33,500 bases of DNA from Teratosphaeria epicoccoides (lineage: Eukaryota; Ascomycota; Dothideomycetes; Mycosphaerellales; Teratosphaeriaceae). Positions 1-9,158 of this stretch are shown here, in pieces. Within the stretch, counting starts at the first letter, position 1; the number at the start of each line of letters is the position of its first letter. The notes beneath the pieces are model-generated. The model worked only from the letters and a program-made list of their open reading frames with translations. It ran no database searches and was not told the DNA's origin. Position numbers and translations under genes: made by a program. The DNA lies in assembly GCA_021401465.1 (NCBI GenBank), contig JADDMT010000219.1, positions 1-33,500 on the forward strand. Direction: 5' to 3'.

Positions 1-984
1 ATCTCGGCGCTATTGCCCCTATGGCGATACTTAGGCGCTCCTACTACTAGAAAGACTATAGCAAGACTTAACTATAGATTTTATTACTAATTTGCTACTA
101 GCAAAGTAGAGAGGCAATGTAGTTAATGCTGTCCTTGTAGTAGTCGACTAATACTCGAAGATAAATGTCTTCATCTTATGTACAAAAAAGTGCATAAGTA
201 GCAAGCTTGCGCGACTACTTTGCGACAAAGTCATATAGCGCTTTAGTGTCCCCCGAAGTATCCTATTAGATCGAGGTTCTGTCTTTACTAGTAAATACTA
301 GCAAGAATTTGTGTTTAAGGCGCGTATAAAGTACCGCCTAAGTATAGCATTCTATCTATAGACTAATAGTTAGACTAAACATATGAACTAGACTCTTAAG
401 TAGTACCTTTAGTGCTACTACGCTAAGAACCAGGATGCCTAGGCCGACGCAATTCCTATGGCAGAATTTGCAGTTAATAATAGCATGCATGCTACTATGC
501 GCATGTCACTATTTTAGATTCTTTATAGCTTTAATCCGGAAATATACCTAGAACCGCCTTAGGACGAGTCTTCTAAGGAGAGGGTGCTAGCTGCCGCGGA
601 ATTACAGATTAAACATAATAACGCCTATGCTAAACCGATGTAGTATAGAGTTAGTACAAAGGTGTTACTATTGACGAAGAATCTCAAGCTGAAACTTCTA
701 AGCAAGAAGATGACGCTAAGGTTTGTTAGACCCTTCCGGATACGTAACGCGATAGGCTCGTAGGCATACTAGCTATTGTTACTATCGTCGTATTATATGC
801 ATGACGTCTTCTACGTATCTCTACTCGAACCATAGGTACAGCGCAAGGGCGAAGAGCCTGCGGACCTAATGCTAGTAGCAGAAGAGAACAAAGAGTAGGA
901 AGTTAAGGGTATTAAGCATAGTATGCGGCGTAAAGGCGCAACGTACTATCTAGTAAAGTAGAAAGGATACCTACCTAAGTACAC
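1..984 (+). pseudogene. Family I copy A, 3' part of pol (integrase core to start of chromodomain), interrupted by copy B
   Basis: This is the 3' part of a Ty3/Gypsy gag-pol frame, collinear with 5179-6225 of copy B. It begins just after the integrase zinc-binding CxxC and covers the DDE core, the GPY/F-like segment and the start of the chromodomain. It is RIP-damaged: many TAG/TAA codons stand where B has Gln or Trp, and the third catalytic residue of integrase reads Lys (ACT-AAA near 390-396). Relative to B it lacks 63 bp (equivalent to 5783-5845; junction near 604), an in-frame loss of 21 codons that copy C does not share. The frame stops at 984, where the LTR of copy B starts, and resumes at 9154. 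The 5' part of A lies outside the window. Confidence 0.9.
980..984. repeat. Target-site duplication (left) of copy B, TACAC
   Basis: TACAC precedes the TGATAC start of the 5' LTR and is repeated directly after the 3' LTR at 9154-9158. The uninterrupted site in B itself (6221-6225) reads TACAC followed by ACAATGGG, so the insertion point can be reconstructed exactly. Confidence 0.92.
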
Positions 985-1344
985 TGATACGGTTGATACT
1001 AGGGGACCATTTGAACCGCATGGGTTCTAATGGCCGCCCTTAGCATGCAGTGACCCTGCCACATATAGCAAGGGGGTCCTTCGTACATACGTTGGCTCGT
1101 ATGTCGTCCGAGTAGGATCAGTTGTCGACGTAGGACGCCCCTACGTCGCTGACCCTACGGTACCCCTACGGGGTTAGGCTCGGACATGCTTTCCCTAATT
1201 GAGGAGCGTCGGGGGTTATAAGCACCCTTAGCGCCACCTCTGCGATAAGCAGAAAGTAGCGCTGTCTTGTACCTACTAAAAGGTCGGATTACTCTGTCAC
1301 ACTGCGAGATATTTTCATATCATATAGCACATACATCTATATTA
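985..1344 (+). repeat. Family I LTR, 5' LTR of copy B
   Basis: This 360-bp long terminal repeat starts with TG and ends in TATATTA; the terminal CA seen in other copies (TATATCA) has become TA, a RIP change. It differs from the 3' LTR of the same copy at five sites by eye, all transitions. It contains a TATA box (1216-1222) followed about 34 bp downstream by AGAAAGTAG, the probable transcript start and self-primer region. The left part (near 1005-1030) differs from the LTRs of A, C and D, which points to an LTR subfamily. Confidence 0.95.
1216..1222 (+). promoter_or_regulatory. LTR TATA box (gag-pol promoter)
   Basis: TTATAAG lies in the middle of the LTR and is present in all six family I LTRs. 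Its position, with the U5 end about 125 bp downstream, is that expected of the element's own Pol II promoter. Confidence 0.7.
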
Positions 1345-1393
1345 GTTCTGCTTTCTCCCCCCTGCTTTGCAGTCTAGTAGAGAATACTACGAT
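1345..1393 (+). other. 5' leader of copy B with probable self-primer binding site
   Basis: A 49-bp leader separates the LTR from the gag ATG. No TGG-type primer binding site follows the LTR. Instead CTGCTTTCT (1348-1356) is the exact complement of AGAAAGCAG, found about 34 bp after the TATA box in the LTRs (9060-9068; AGAAAGTAG in the RIP-hit 5' LTR). This is the arrangement of self-priming Tf1/sushi-type elements. The 9-nt complementarity is seen; its use as primer is inferred. Confidence 0.5.
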
Positions 1394-2557
1394 ATGTCTA
1401 GAGCACTACGAACTCGCAACTAACGTGTAGCGAGCGCCATCCCGAGCGCCCGCGATGGCGAAGCTAGCCCGAGTAACTAGCCTGCAGAAGTAACCGCTGC
1501 GAGCGACACTGCATCGAGCGACGGTTCCGCTAGAGGACAATTACGCGGCGGACTAGGTAATAGACCCCCTGCATAGGGACCGCAGCTAACCCCGACTATC
1601 GACCTGGCCCTCGTAGCCATGATTGTCAATCAGGTCGCGAACCGCCTTGCAAACCAGAGCTGGAGCCGCACCGCTCCTAGCAGCGACAACGGCGAGGACG
1701 ACGAAGACGTCGCTATAAGCAGTACTAACGAACTAGCGGACGAAGAAATCTAGCGAGATTTCATGCTAGGGACCCGCGAAGACAACTTACCGGGAGGCGC
1801 AGACCCTCCGCGTGTGCCTGCGAACTTGGTGCCTAAATTCGGGGCCATAGTAGGCTAACTAGGAGGTAGTCGTAACGCACGTAACCCGAAGCCGTTCAAG
1901 GGAGACACCTTGAAGGAGGCTCGAACTTTCTTACAGGCATGTGAGGCAGTTTTCGTGCTTAACCTACGCGGATATTCCATGGAGGGCGAACAAGTCGCCT
2001 TTAGTATGATGTGGCTCGAAGAGGATAAGGAACCTCGCAACAATTAGCATGAGCGGTATGACCTTATGCGGGTCCATGACGGAACGTATACATAGGCGGA
2101 CTTTCGCTAGTTCTGTGTCGACCAGGTCGAGGATCCGGGGAATTACGCCCTTACCATGTCTGTCGAGTACGAGAAGGCTAAGCAGGGGAAGGGACAAACA
2201 ACCTCTAGCTTCGCAACCTATCTCGCCACGCTCGAGGGACAGATGCTACCCTATACTAAGACGCAACGCGTGCGGCACTTGCTCGTCAAACTTGATGACG
2301 ATCTTCAGAACATAATCATGACTTTTTATGAACTTCCGACAACTCGGCAAGACCTCGTGTCCCTTGCGACACATATGGAAATCACCTTGAAGCGAAATGG
2401 AAAATCGGGCGGTAAGGACAATAAGCGTCTAAGCCCCGAGGACCTACCGAAGGGCCGCTATTACAAGCGCCCTAGGGGTCACGTCTAACGCGGTAGTTCA
2501 TTCTAGAGGAGCAAGCCCTCCGAGCCAAAAGACGGTAGCGAGAAGCCTCCGAGTAGC

Positions 2558-2599
2558 TGCTACATCTGTAGAGCGAGGGACTACTAGGCGGCTCGCTGT
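2558..2599 (+). other. Gag zinc knuckle, His changed to Tyr
   Basis: CYIC is followed by four residues, Tyr, four residues and Cys: a CX2CX4HX4C nucleocapsid knuckle in which the His codon CAC has become TAC. The change is C to T at CpA, as RIP would cause, and the same Tyr is present in copy C. Confidence 0.8.
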
Positions 2600-3224
2600 C
2601 CTAAACGAAGTAATAGGAAGAAGGTAAGCAAGGTGTCCGAAACCTCCCTAGAGGGGAGGCGAAAGAAGGACAAGCCCGAGACAACCGAATGGCTACCGCG
2701 GGTATCCAAGCTGTCTGTTACTAATAGTGTAGACTCGTGGCCTGCGCGGCGCCTATCTGGCGCAGTCCGAGTTAATGGCTCGCTCGAGCTAGTAGACTGT
2801 ATGTTAGATGACCTTGCGGAGGTTAACGTGATACCCTAGAGGGTAATCGTACGGCTCGGTTTGAAGCCGATCCTAGGAGCCCTGCTGCCTACTATGAAGT
2901 CTTTTCAGGGCGAAGGCGTAGCGGCTCGAGGCGCGTACAACGTGCGCCTCTAACTCGCGGACTCCTCGGGAGAAGTGCGCGAGACTAACGAAGTCTTCTA
3001 CGCCGAAGACGTTCCTAATAAGGAGCTCCTGCTCGGCCGCCCTTGGCGCCACAAGCAGGGAGTCGTTGTTAATGGAGCTACTAACAACTAGTTCTACGGC
3101 TCTATAGGCGAAGTTCCTGCGGTGCGGATGCGTGACGCACACAGCTTCTACAAGGACATGAAGAAGGTCTAATGCGTGTATGCGGTCCGCATACGGAACG
3201 TCAAGGAAGACGTTACCCTTCCGC

Positions 3225-4000
3225 CTGAGTTAGAGGAATACGCCGATATTTTCGACGCAGAGGCTGCGGCCTATGCCCGGGCCCTAGACGCGGAACATGC
3301 GATTAACCTTAAGGAGGGTTACAATCCTCCGCATCGACCTCTATACCCTATGTCGGAATCGCAGCTCGAAACACTTCGAGACTACCTCTACAAGGCGCAA
3401 AGGAACGCGTGGATCCGACGAAGCGACAGCGAGGCTAGAGCGTTAGTTATGTTCGTCCTGAAGAAGGACAACACGCTCCGCCTATGCGTTAACTATAGGG
3501 GCCTTAACGCGGTGACCTAGAAGAACCGCTGCCCCCTACCACTTATTAGCGAGACGCTTGACCGCCTTGGTCGCGCCGCCATCTTCTCGTCTATCGACTT
3601 GAAGGACGCCTACTACCAGATACCGATCCGAAAGGGCGACGAGTAGAAGACCGCATTCTAAACGCAGTACAGACACTTCGAGTATACAGTGATGCCGTTT
3701 GGCTTGACTAACGCACTAGCGACGTTCTAAGCGTATATTAACCGGGCCCTAGCCGGCCTCGTTGACACCTGCTACGTAGTATATTTAGACGATATACTAG
3801 TCTATTCCGACTCGAAGGAGGAGCATATGCGGCATCTAAGTATAGTGCTCGAACGGCTCCGCAAGTTCGCCCTCTACGCGAACCTAAAGAAGTGCTCATT
3901 CCTGACGGATAGGATTGAGTTTCTCGGATACATCGTCTCTACGGAAGGAGTCATCATGGATGACTGAAGGGTGTCCGCAATCGCGGAGTAGCTGCGGCCG
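3225..4000 (+). other. Reverse transcriptase domain of copy B
   Basis: The segment contains the Gypsy RT blocks: LRLCVNYRGLN, FSSIDLKDAYYQI, MPFGLTNALATF, then VVYLDDILVYS with YLDD at 3782-3793, and the FLGYIVS block near 3919. The catalytic YLDD aspartates are intact. Stops are scattered TAG codons, for example after NAVT at about 3518. Confidence 0.9.
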
Positions 4001-5009
4001 ACTACCCTCTGAGAAGTGCAGGTGTTCCTAGGATTTACTAACTTCTACTGCAGATTCATACGATCTTACTCGAAGATCGTGGCTCCCCTCACGGCCCTCG
4101 CAAAGGGCGCGATTCGAGGAAAAAAGCCAGGGAAAGTGCCTTGGGAGGAGGCTTAGAGTAAGGCCTTCTCTGAACTTAAAGCAGCTTTTCAAACTGCGCC
4201 TATACTTCGGCACTTTGACCCCGCTACGAAGATCCGGATAGAGACTAATGCTTCAAAATTCGCAATAGCCGCAATTATATCGCAGCTCTAGTCGCACGAA
4301 GGCAGTACGCGATAGTACCCGATTGCCTTCTAGTCGCGGAAGATGCAGGGCGCTAAGCTTAACTACGAGACTCACGACTAAGAGCTTTTAGCTATTGTTG
4401 ACGGCTTCAAGGAGTACTAACACTACCTCGAAGGCGCAGCGCACCCTATTAAGGTGCTTACCGACTATAACAACCTTCGCGGCTTCATGGGCGTGAAGCA
4501 GCTAAGTAGTCGGCAAGCAAGGTAGGCGACTTTCCTCGCTAGCTTTGACTTCGTTATCTAGCATCGTTCCAGAAAGACGAATCCGGCTGACAGTCCTTCG
4601 CGACGACCGGACTACGACACTAGGGAAGAGGGTGACTAACAGCTTCTCCCTACGCTGCAAACGAAGCTTGCAGTTTAGGGCGGCGATCTGTCGTTAGCTC
4701 CTCTTGTAGGTCGACTGCGGGTCTAATGGGGCCTCACGGCCTCCGCTAGTGACGAACCCTCCTATCTGGCAGTTGTAGCGACCATGTCTAGCTCGATCCG
4801 TGCGGTAGTTAACCGGCTTACATGCGGTAAGCATGCGATGTCTAAAGAACCCTTTAAAGAAGTCTCGAGACTTATTCAGCGGTTGCAAGAGCGAGAACCG
4901 GAGTTAATCAATGAGGGTGTAGCCCTCTAGGACACCGTAGGCGGTCCGAAGTACTAGACCAAGTCAGGCGACTTGTAGTACTTTGACAATAGGCTCTACG
5001 TACTTGCCG

Positions 5010-5900
5010 ACCGCGCACTCTGTTCGCAGCTCCTCCGTATTTATCATGACGATAAACTCGCAGGCCATTTTGGCGTAGAGAAGACGAACGCACTTCTTGG
5101 ACGCAAATACTAGTAGCCTACGCTAGAACAGGATGTCTCTGACTATGTCAAATCCTGCCAGACGTGCCAGATTAGCAAATCTCGGCGCTATCGCCCCTAC
5201 GGCGATGCTTAGGCGCTCCTACTGCCAGAGAGACCATGGCAAGACTTGACCATGGATTTCATTACTGATTTGCTGCTAGCAAAGTAGAAAGGCAATGTAG
5301 TTAATGCTGTCCTTGTAGTAGTCGACCGATACTCGAAGATGAATATCTTTATCCTATGTACGAAAAAGTGCACAAGTGGCGAGCTTGCGCGGCTACTTCG
5401 CGACGAAGTCATACGGCGCTTCAGTGTCCCCCGAAGTATCCTATTAGATCGAGGTTCTGTCTTTACTAGTAAATACTAGCAAGAATTTGTGTTTGAGGCG
5501 CGTGTCAAGCACCGCCTAAGTACAGCATTCCATCTACAGACTGATGGTCAGACTAAACGTATGAACTAGACTCTTAAGTAGTACCTTCGGTGCTACTACG
5601 CTAAGAACCAGGATGCCTAGGCCGACGCAATTCCTATGGCGGAATTTGCAGTCAATAACAGCGTGCATGCTACTATGCGCATGTCGCCATTTCAGATTCT
5701 TTATGGCTTTAATCCGGAAATACACCTAGAACCGCCTTAGGACGAGTCTTCTGAGGAGAGGGTGCCGGCCGCCGCGGAATTAGCGCGGCGTATGCGCGAG
5801 GTACATTCGGTGCTAATAGAACACTAGAAAAAGGCCTCAGAATCCCAGATTAAACATAATAACACCTGTGCTAAACCGATGCAGTACGTAGTTAGTACGA
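5010..5900 (+). other. Integrase domain of copy B, D-D-35-K
   Basis: The zinc-binding part (YHDD, AGHFG, then SCQTC) is followed by the catalytic core. The first Asp is in TMDF (5255-5257), the second in LLDRGS (5447-5449), and 36 codons later the third position is Lys (5555-5557) in TDGQTKRMN where Glu is expected. GAA to AAA here is a G to A at a CpA on the other strand. Copies A and C show the same Lys, so no family I copy in the window has an intact triad. Confidence 0.85.
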
Positions 5901-6184
5901 AGGTGTTACTGTCGACGAAGAATCTCAAGCTGAAACTTCTAAGCAAGAAGATGACGCCAAGGTTCGTCGGACCCTTCCGGATACGCGACGCGATAGGCTC
6001 GCAGGCGTACCGGCTATCGTTGCTATCGTCGTATCGTGTGCACGACGTCTTCTACGTATCTCTACTCGAACTATAGGTACAGCGCGAGGGCGAAGAGCCC
6101 GCGGACCCGATGCTAGTAGCAGAAGAGAACGAAGAGTAGGAAGTCGAGGGTATTAAGGACAGTATGCGGCGCAAGGGCGCAACG

Positions 6185-6358
6185 CACTATCTGGTGAAGT
6201 AGAAAGGATACCTACCTGAGTACACACAATGGGTTCTGGCTGAAGACTACAAGAACGCTCCGGAAGCTATTCGTGAATTCGAAGAGCAGAGGAAGCGTAA
6301 GCAGGGCTTGAGAAGGTCGATTCGTGGGAAGATGAGGGTTCTAGAGCAGAATTCTTAA
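6185..6358 (+). other. Chromodomain of copy B
   Basis: HYLVK, a stop for Trp, KGYLPEYTQWVLAED then NAPEAIREFEE is the aromatic-cage and C-terminal helix pattern of a chromodomain at the end of integrase, typical of chromoviruses that target H3K9-methylated chromatin. The coding sequence ends at TAA 6356-6358. Confidence 0.85.
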
Positions 6359-6573
6359 CACGTATATGTAGCGTATAACGCGCGAAGTGACAACAAGAAG
6401 CAAACGCCCTACTCATACATCATTGATGCCTAAAGGCACACCTAGAATAAACCTAAGAAGAACAAGAGACATGCTCGGATTAGCTTCGTAGCTAATGCTT
6501 AGCGACTACTAGTTAGGGGCTTCCTGACTGAACCCGAAGCAGGAGAGTCTTTCTTGTTGCGGTCCGCTAGGGA
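6359..6573. other. Intergenic stretch between convergent pol and antisense gene (copy B)
   Basis: These 215 bp lie between the pol stop and the stop of the antisense gene and are conserved in copies A and C. No ORF or clear terminator is recognisable. By position it would carry the 3' end of the antisense transcript. Confidence 0.4.
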
Positions 6574-7995
6574 CTACCTACCCGCACGGGGTCTACTAAA
6601 CACCCTGAAGCGACCATGAGTAATGGGGGTAGCAACGCCACGAAGAGAGGCCGGCATCTTCTTCTTTAGTAGGTTGCGAGGGAGCTCGTCTTCGGAGCCT
6701 ATAGTAGCTAGAGAACTAGCGACACCCTTACTGCGCCTAGTCGCGACGACTACCTCATCCTTAGCATCAGAAGGCGAAGAGACTCGAGCGCGCTTGCGGC
6801 TGTCGCGCTCGGCCCTCGAGATCATCTTGCGCTTCTTGACACGAGTGTCGACCACATCATCGGACTCGGTGTCTCCCTTAGGCGCAACTAGTGCGGTGAC
6901 ACTACGGCGCGAAGGGATCACGTTAGGACCGAAGGTATCCTGAGCGTCGTCATCCTCCTCATCCTCAAAGATCTGGCCTAGAGGCTTGTGCCTTAGCGTC
7001 TTGACGGACGTAGTGCGGGTCGCAAGCGGGGAAGGCTCGGCTTCCTCGTCGCTGACCTCAATTTCGGCCCTGGCCCTCTTCTTCTTCTTGGACAGTAGCG
7101 TCGAGGCGGCGTAGGCGGCGGCGCTACAATGTGTTAGCTGTACGCACGCGACAGGATTCGAGTAAGTAACTTACGGCTTAGTCCTCGGGACCGGCTTAGA
7201 GGCAGGCTGCCTCTCGGTACGGCGCTAGGGCGTGGCCTTAGCGGCGGGAGTAGTGAATTGCTTGATGACCTTCTTGCGGATCATCCGCGTCTTAAAGTCA
7301 TCGTCAATAGAGGCAAGGGCCCCGAGTTGCTGACGCTGACGGCTAGTCGGATATTTCTCGACGCTAACGTTAGCCTAGCGGAGAAAGTCAGCATTTATAC
7401 TCGGAGGGCACCCGCACTGTATGCGTACTATAGCGAAGGTCTCGACCCTAACGGTTAGCACCTTCAAGATCTTCTAGACTAAGTCTGCGATTAGACCTAG
7501 ACAAACGTTTTCGCCTGTTAGCAGAGAGTCGAAGCGAACGCCGCTGTGAGAACGGTTAGCAGTCGCGGTAAAGCACGAGAGGGCGCCGAGCAGGTAGGCG
7601 AGTGCCTCACGGTACTTAGCCTGTAGCCTGTTCATAGTCGGAGTGCCTTCAGCAATCCCCTTGTCGCGCGTACTCTAGAAGTCATCGATGTTACGGCAGA
7701 GCTAGTTGTACTCGCTGTACACCTCTTCAGGGAGGTCTTGGCATTTTTGATGCTTGCCATTACAGTTGACACAATTGCGGTAGACACCGCCCTTATCAAA
7801 CCCGCCGACGTAGATCTCGGCTACGCTTCGGTTAGTACAAGTCACGCATACCTCGCGGGTAGGGGACGCCTTACTAACATGCGGAGGAGAGATGTGTGCA
7901 GCTTAGCTACTAAGGTTGTCAAGGCATCGTCGACATAAGCGACGATCGCGGGTAGAGCGAGTAGCGTCGAACTTAGTCTGCAGCATATGAGCCAT
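6574..7995 (-). pseudogene. Antisense Cys-rich, NLS-bearing accessory gene of copy B (aORF)
   Basis: On the minus strand one frame of 1422 bp (473 codons) runs from ATG 7995 to TAG 6574. It is interrupted only by stops at presumed Gln/Trp codons, the first at codon 31. Copies A and C have frames of exactly the same length. The N-terminal third carries CxxC pairs: C21/C24, C50/C53, and C75/C78 followed by C85. In copy C two more cysteines precede the first pair, giving CxCxxCxxC. The last third has basic tracts (KKKKRARA; VKKRKM; DSRKRARVSS) between acidic stretches (EDEEDDD), suggesting a nuclear protein. The frame stays open upstream to 8109 but has no ATG there in any copy, so 7995 is the preferred start. 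A TATA box lies about 160 bp upstream. Function unknown; a zinc-binding, nucleic-acid-associated role is inferred. It is not env-like: no signal peptide or membrane segment is seen. Confidence 0.75.
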
Positions 7996-8150
7996 TATAG
8001 CTAAGACGGGTTGATTGATCTTAATTGATTGATTGAAGAAGAAGGAGCTCCGGTACAGACCCGCAGACACGGCGAGGCGCAAGCTAAGCGAAGTAGGAGC
8101 GGAGGTCAATGTTAGTGTCTTAGAACAGGAAAGTTTAGGAAGCGACGAGG

Positions 8151-8160
8151 TTTTTATACC
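8151..8160 (-). promoter_or_regulatory. TATA box of the antisense gene (copy B)
   Basis: On the minus strand it reads GGTATAAAAA, about 160 bp before the ATG at 7995. Counterparts exist in A (11084-11093), D (13231-13240, +) and C (15191-15200, +), inside otherwise diverged sequence. Confidence 0.65.
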
Positions 8161-8351
8161 CTCTGACAGCCCCCCTGTTGCCTACCGCAACCGTTAAGCT
8201 AGTAACTCGAACTACATGCGCAGAGCACCTGCCTCTAGTTGACTTACAAGGGGACCGAATGATGCAATAACGGATAACGCGGCTGTCACGCATGTGCGCC
8301 GACCGCACTCGTGCTAGCCTACTAGCATGGAAATGTGACGAGGCCCGCGCT

Positions 8352-8365
8352 AGGAGCGCGCTCCT
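8352..8365. promoter_or_regulatory. Palindrome AGGAGCGCGCTCCT upstream of the antisense TATA
   Basis: The 14-bp perfect palindrome is retained in A (11285-11298) and D (13025-13038) and with one change in C (14986-14999), about 190-200 bp from the TATA box. It may be a binding site for a dimeric regulator; that function is inferred only. Confidence 0.4.
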
Positions 8366-8779
8366 GCCGTTTCGAGCGGCGCGCGCAGAGCGTCCGCGTA
8401 CTTTCCTACTACCCCGAGGTTCTGCGACACGTTCTTCACGGTCACGACTAAATAGGGACGGCCAAGCTACTTGGCGAGGCCGGCGCGCATGCTCGCCCTA
8501 TAATTTCAAGGATTGACTGAAGTACGTACTCGTAGTTTCCTGATATCTCGATCCGCATGTGAAGCGAAGGTGTTACGAAGCCGCCTAACATGTGACGGAT
8601 TAAAACCCGCCCGAGTCAGCAGCCTCCGCCCCGTACTCGCTGCGAAGGTGTTAAGGTGTGCGCATGACACATGTTACGCAGGCTATCTACCTATTCACCC
8701 TTGCGCGGTATGAGCGTGCTACATCCCGTACCCTATATGTTCCGCGTGCGTCACTTAGTAAGGCTAGGGACATCCTCAT

Positions 8780-8793
8780 AGGAGGAGGGGCAG
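8780..8793 (+). other. Polypurine tract of copy B
   Basis: AGGAGGAGGGGCAG lies directly before the 3' LTR, the expected position of the plus-strand primer. Equivalents are next to the 3' LTRs of A (11716-11726), C (14557-14571, complement) and D (12593-12607, complement). Confidence 0.75.
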
Positions 8794-9153
8794 TGATACG
8801 GTTGATACTAGGGGACCATTTGAACCGCATGGGTTCTAATGGCCGCCCTTAGCATGCAGTGACCCTGCCACATATGGCAAGGGGGTCCTTCGTACATACG
8901 TTAGCTCGTATGTCGTCCGAGTAGGATCAGTTGTCGACGTAGGACGCCCCTACGTCGCTGACCCTACGGTACCCCTACGGGGTTAGGCTCGGACATGCTT
9001 TCCCTAATTGAGGAGCGTCGGGGGTTATAAGCACCCTTAGCGCCACCTCTGCAATAAGCAGAAAGCAGCGCTATCTTGTACCTACTAAAAGGTCGGATTA
9101 CTCTGTCACACTGCGAGATATTTTCATATCATATAGCACATACATCTATATTA
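8794..9153 (+). repeat. Family I LTR, 3' LTR of copy B
   Basis: This 360-bp LTR is nearly identical to 985-1344 (five transitions by eye) and keeps the unmutated AGAAAGCAG at 9060-9068. It is followed by the TACAC target duplication. Confidence 0.95.
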
Positions 9154-9158
9154 TACAC
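9154..9158. repeat. Target-site duplication (right) of copy B, TACAC
   Basis: It directly follows the 3' LTR of B and matches 980-984. Behind it the chromodomain of copy A resumes. Confidence 0.92.

Larger units (their letters stand above)
1394..6358 (+). pseudogene. gag-pol: Family I copy B gag-pol polyprotein (Ty3/Gypsy chromovirus), RIP-inactivated
   Basis: A single frame of 4965 bp (about 1654 codons) runs from ATG 1394 to TAA 6356 without a frameshift, broken only by premature stops at former Gln/Trp codons. Domain order is gag with one zinc knuckle (codons 389-402), aspartic protease (LDDLAE at about codon 471), reverse transcriptase (YLDD, codon 797), RNase H (ETNAS, codon 952), integrase (HHCC near 5045-5165, then Asp 1288, Asp 1352 and position 1388) and a C-terminal chromodomain. 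The polyprotein would build virus-like particles, copy the RNA into cDNA and integrate it. RIP has changed the knuckle His to Tyr, an RNase H Asp to Asn and the integrase Glu to Lys. Copy C has a frame of identical length from a conserved ATG, which supports this start. It faces the antisense gene at 6574-7995. Confidence 0.93.
8161..8793. other. Non-coding upstream region of the antisense gene, to the 3' LTR (copy B)
   Basis: No convincing gene is present; short open stretches on the plus strand are not conserved in the other copies. It holds a perfect 14-bp palindrome (8352-8365), an inverted pair TAACATGTGAC (8586-8596) and GACACATGTTA (8666-8676), and a repeated GCGAAGGTGTTA-like motif near 8570 and 8642. 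By position it is the promoter region of the antisense gene plus the 3' untranslated part of the genomic RNA. Confidence 0.5.

Noticed and set aside
2049..2315. Plus-strand frame in gag region
   Set aside because: Overlaps the gag frame (2156-2488) in another register; no conservation in copy C.
6623..6943. Plus-strand open frame of 106 codons
   Set aside because: Shadow of the minus-strand antisense gene, whose frame and length are conserved among copies; this one is not.
6574..7995. Antisense gene considered as a retroviral-type env
   Set aside because: No signal peptide, transmembrane segment or glycoprotein pattern; it is Cys-rich and basic and lies antisense.
7996..8109. Longer N-terminus of the antisense protein starting at TTG 8109
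   Set aside because: The frame is open but no copy has ATG there; in fungi the first ATG of the transcript, at 7995, is the better start.
8292..8713. Two plus-strand open frames near the 3' end of copy B
   Set aside because: Arg/Ala/Ser-rich translations typical of GC-rich non-coding DNA; not maintained in A, C or D.
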